This document shows, piece by piece, positions 61,869-64,000 of a stretch of DNA of 64,000 bases (position 1 is the stretch's first letter; each line of letters opens with the position of its first letter). A model generated the notes under the pieces. That model was not told where the DNA came from. It saw nothing but the letters and a program-made list of their open reading frames with translations, and did no database searches. The translations under genes were made by a program, and so were the position numbers. This DNA is from Candidatus Tectimicrobiota bacterium. GTDB taxonomy: Bacteria > JACPUC01. Where the stretch lies: contig JACPUC010000025.1 in NCBI GenBank assembly GCA_016192455.1, positions 1 through 64,000 of the forward strand. The letters run 5' to 3'.

Positions 61869-64000
61869 TCAGCGCCCCGGCGCCGCGGCGCCGGCACCGG
61901 CGCGAGCGTCGCTGGCCACGAAGGTGCGACGCACAAATTGCAGCTCGGCGGCTCGATCCGGCAGCTCGCCGTTCAGCTTGCGCTCGCGCAGGGCGCGCAG
62001 CGCCTCTCCCAGCAGCGGGCCGGACGGCAGCCCCAGCCTCAGCAGGTCGTCGCCGCTGAGCAGCGGCGTCATGGCGCGCAGCTCCCGTAGGTAGCGCACC
62101 ACGTGCTGCCGCGCCGGCTCGCCGTTGAGGCTCGCCATGAGGCTGAGCACCCCGTCCAGGGAGAGCTGTTCGCACTGCGCCACAATGGCCGCCGGCGGAA
62201 CGCCCGGCTGCCGCAGGGCGGCGCTTGCAACCGGCGCCTGGGCGTGATCGGCGAGGAGCCGCTGCACATCCTTGCCCCGCAAGCCCAGCCGCAGCGCCAG
62301 GCGCCCCGCCTCGGCGCCATCGAGGCCGCGGACCAGGCCCAGGAGGTAGACCATCCAGCGCCGCGCGCCGCGCGCCGCAGGGAACTCGAGCTGGTGCCAG
62401 GCCAGCGCCTCCCGCGTCGCCTGCAGGTGCCGAATCATGCCGACTTCCAGCGCGAGGGCGGGGTGCAGGCAGCGCAGCAGTCCCAGCTCGTCGAGCCGGC
62501 CGAGCGCCGGCAGCGGATCGCGCTCCGCGAAGATGAGGCAGAGCTCGTGCAGGATGCGCGGGCCGCTGACGCGACTCAGCACACTATGCTTCAAGGCGTT
62601 CTTCAGGAGCCCCAGCGTCTGCCGCCCCATGCGCATGCCGAAGCGCTGCTCGAACCGCACCGCCCGGAAGGCGCGCGTCGGGTCATCGACGAAGCTGAGG
62701 CTGTGGAGGACGCGAATGACGCGGTCCTTGAGGTCGTGCTCGCCGCCGAAAAAGTCGATGAGGCGCTTGGCGTGCGGGCGGTTGAGCTTGATCGCCAGGG
62801 CGTTGATGGTGAAGTCGCGGCGGCCCAGATCTTGCCGGATGCTGCTCTGCGCCACCTCCGGCAGGGTGCCGGGCGCGGCATAGAACTCGGTGCGCGCCGT
62901 GGCCACGTCGAGGCGGAAGCCATCGGGGAAGATCAAGACGGCCGTGCCGAACGCCTGGTGGCTGCGTACCTTGGCGCCGAGCTCCGCGCCGAGGGCGCGG
63001 GCGAACGCCACGCCATCCCCCTCGATGACGAGGTCCACGTCGTAGGTCTCGAGGCGCAGCAGCAGGTCGCGCACCAAGCCCCCCACCACGTAGACGCCGA
63101 CTCCCTGGCGGTCAGCCACCTCCGCGGCCTTGGCGAAGAGCTCCCGGATGCGCGCCGGCAGGCGGTCGCGCAGAAGGCCGGCCACAAATCTTCCCCGTAC
63201 CCGCGAGCCGGCATCGACGCTGAGCAGGCCATGCCCGTCCAGCGGCTCATGCCGCGGCAGGGGGAGGTCGACCTGGCGCCGGCAGATCACCCCCAGGGGC
63301 GCGCCGCTCTCCGCCTTCCGCACCAGCACGCCATGTCCCTGGCTTTCGTGCAGGGCGGCCTCCACCTCGGCGATAGCGGCGTCCGAGGTGACGCTCCGCA
63401 GGCCGTGATCCATGTACTCCCCCACCGCCTCGCCCCCCAGCCCATAGGCCAGGGCGCGGTCAAGGATGCGCCGGGAGACCAGGCCCACCAGCTCGCCCGC
63501 CTGCTCCACCGGCAGCACCTCACGCTGGCGACGCTGCATGAGGGCCTGGGCGTCACGGAGCGTCATGCGCTGCGGAATCGGCAGGAGGGGCGGGCGCGCC
63601 AAGTCGCGGGCCGTCAGGCGGCGCCCGACGCCGGCGCGCAGCAGGCGCACGACGAGCCCCTTCAGCTCATAGAGGGTGCGCTCCTTCACCGAAGCCGAGG
63701 CGGCGCTGGGGTGCCCCCCACCGCCGAGGGCTTGCGCCAGCTCTCCCACATCGACGGCGGGGTGTCGACTGCGGGCGATGCAATGCACCTTGTCCTCCAT
63801 ACGGACCAGGGCCACCACCACCGGCAGCCGCGTCACCTCCCGCAGCCGATGGACCACCGCGGCGGCATCAGGGACGTAGTCCTCCGCCTCGGCCGTGGCT
63901 AGGTTCACCTCCACGCCGTAGATCACCTGATGTTCCATGCCGGCCAGGAGTTGATGGAGCAGGCGCACCTGCGGCGGGTTCAGGGCAGGGTGGAGGTATT
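61869..64000 (-). CDS. CBS-domain CCA tRNA nucleotidyltransferase/poly(A) polymerase-like protein (5' end outside window)
   Basis: The frame stays open to the right edge, so the N terminus is missing. Visible order: a DHH/DHHA1-type part ending with LGGGGHPSAASASVKE, two CBS domains (around LLPIPQRMTLRDAQALM and MDHGLRSVTSDAAIAEVE), then the poly(A)-polymerase head domain VYVVGGLVRDLLLRLETYDVDLVIEGD (read GGLVRDLLL and YDVDLVIEGD, with the two catalytic Asp) and RRDFTINALAIKL, RVLHSLSFVDDPTRAFRAVRFEQRFG, followed by the helical tRNA-binding body. This DHH-CBS-PAP architecture, known in Aquificales and several uncultured groups, adds A or CCA ends to tRNA. Whether it makes C, A or both cannot be told here. 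Confidence 0.85.
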   Translation of the reverse strand, partial: YLHPALNPPQVRLLHQLLAGMEHQVIYGVEVNLATAEAEDYVPDAAAVVHRLREVTRLPVVVALVRMEDKVHCIARSRHPAVDVGELAQALGGGGHPSAASASVKERTLYELKGLVVRLLRAGVGRRLTARDLARPPLLPIPQRMTLRDAQALMQRRQREVLPVEQAGELVGLVSRRILDRALAYGLGGEAVGEYMDHGLRSVTSDAAIAEVEAALHESQGHGVLVRKAESGAPLGVICRRQVDLPLPRHEPLDGHGLLSVDAGSRVRGRFVAGLLRDRLPARIRELFAKAAEVADRQGVGVYVVGGLVRDLLLRLETYDVDLVIEGDGVAFARALGAELGAKVRSHQAFGTAVLIFPDGFRLDVATARTEFYAAPGTLPEVAQSSIRQDLGRRDFTINALAIKLNRPHAKRLIDFFGGEHDLKDRVIRVLHSLSFVDDPTRAFRAVRFEQRFGMRMGRQTLGLLKNALKHSVLSRVSGPRILHELCLIFAERDPLPALGRLDELGLLRCLHPALALEVGMIRHLQATREALAWHQLEFPAARGARRWMVYLLGLVRGLDGAEAGRLALRLGLRGKDVQRLLADHAQAPVASAALRQPGVPPAAIVAQCEQLSLDGVLSLMASLNGEPARQHVVRYLRELRAMTPLLSGDDLLRLGLPSGPLLGEALRALRERKLNGELPDRAAELQFVRRTFVASDARAGAGAAAPGR

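Noticed and set aside
62103-63902. A 599-codon plus-strand frame opposite the tRNA nucleotidyltransferase
   Set aside because: Composition and lack of motifs show an antisense shadow; the minus strand encodes clear DHHA1, CBS and PAP domains.

Overview
The window is a strongly GC-rich stretch of a Gram-negative (didermic) bacterial chromosome. Evidence for an outer membrane is direct: a lipopolysaccharide (LPS) core/O-chain locus with two heptosyltransferase domains, GmhB, LPS-kinase-like domains and MsbA. Gene content (nuo operon, two UbiD decarboxylases with UbiX, molybdenum-hydroxylase maturation genes, a CBS-domain tRNA nucleotidyltransferase) fits environmental lineages such as Methylomirabilota/Rokubacteria, Tectomicrobia or a deltaproteobacterial group. 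That placement is an inference from gene content only. No rRNA, tRNA, insertion sequence, CRISPR array or phage gene was recognised.

Layout. (1) 1-1030: the C-terminal end of a probable surface protein, a terminator and a tiny membrane protein. (2) 1065-15807 (+): a tightly packed LPS/glycan locus with many ATGA-type overlaps: WaaF, several GT2 and GT4 glycosyltransferases, a radical SAM/SPASM protein, a methyltransferase, a GT2-GT9 fusion, a protein with two LPS-kinase-like domains, MsbA, GmhB, a nucleotide-sugar epimerase and a Trm112-like protein. (3) 15984-18515: pyruvate kinase (-) and a ComF-family phosphoribosyltransferase (+). (4) 18681-30735 (-): a respiratory complex I operon in canonical order A-C-E-F-G-H-J-K-L-M-N that lacks nuoB, nuoD and nuoI. 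Each missing gene is replaced by a short non-coding gap. (5) 30882-41881: mixed accessory genes: a frameshifted HbpS/GlcG-like gene, a lactonase-like metallo-hydrolase, a pseudo-receiver/metallo-beta-lactamase fusion, a DUF2148 iron-sulfur protein coupled to an MFS transporter, UbiD, a second MFS transporter, a rhodanese, an isochorismatase-family hydrolase and an EamA transporter. (6) 42009-48015 (-): three permeases and two ATPases of nitrate/sulfonate/taurine-type ABC importers, followed by a second UbiD. No substrate-binding protein is present. (7) 48672-55089 (+): a molybdenum-hydroxylase maturation module: MocA-like cytidylyltransferase, YqeB- and YqeC-like selenium-dependent hydroxylase factors, XdhC/CoxF, CoxD-like AAA ATPase and CoxE-like VWA protein. 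It ends at a strong terminator, with UbiX on the opposite strand. (8) 56388-64000 (-): housekeeping genes: RluA-family pseudouridine synthase, LspA, IleS, a site-2-type protease and a tRNA nucleotidyltransferase cut by the window edge.

How the parts may work together. Region 2 would build and export the outer-membrane glycolipid. Region 4 would supply most of complex I, but the enzyme can work only if B, D and I are encoded elsewhere. Regions 5-7 look like a catabolic island: uptake of small organic acids, prenyl-FMN-dependent (de)carboxylation by UbiD/UbiX, and maturation of molybdenum hydroxylases whose catalytic subunits lie outside the window.

The most notable observations are the precise absence of nuoB/D/I, the tandem LPS-kinase protein, the GT2-GT9 fusion, the degenerate receiver fused to a metallo-hydrolase, and the orphan selenium/molybdenum hydroxylase maturation module. 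All family assignments come from reading motifs by eye; no database search was possible.
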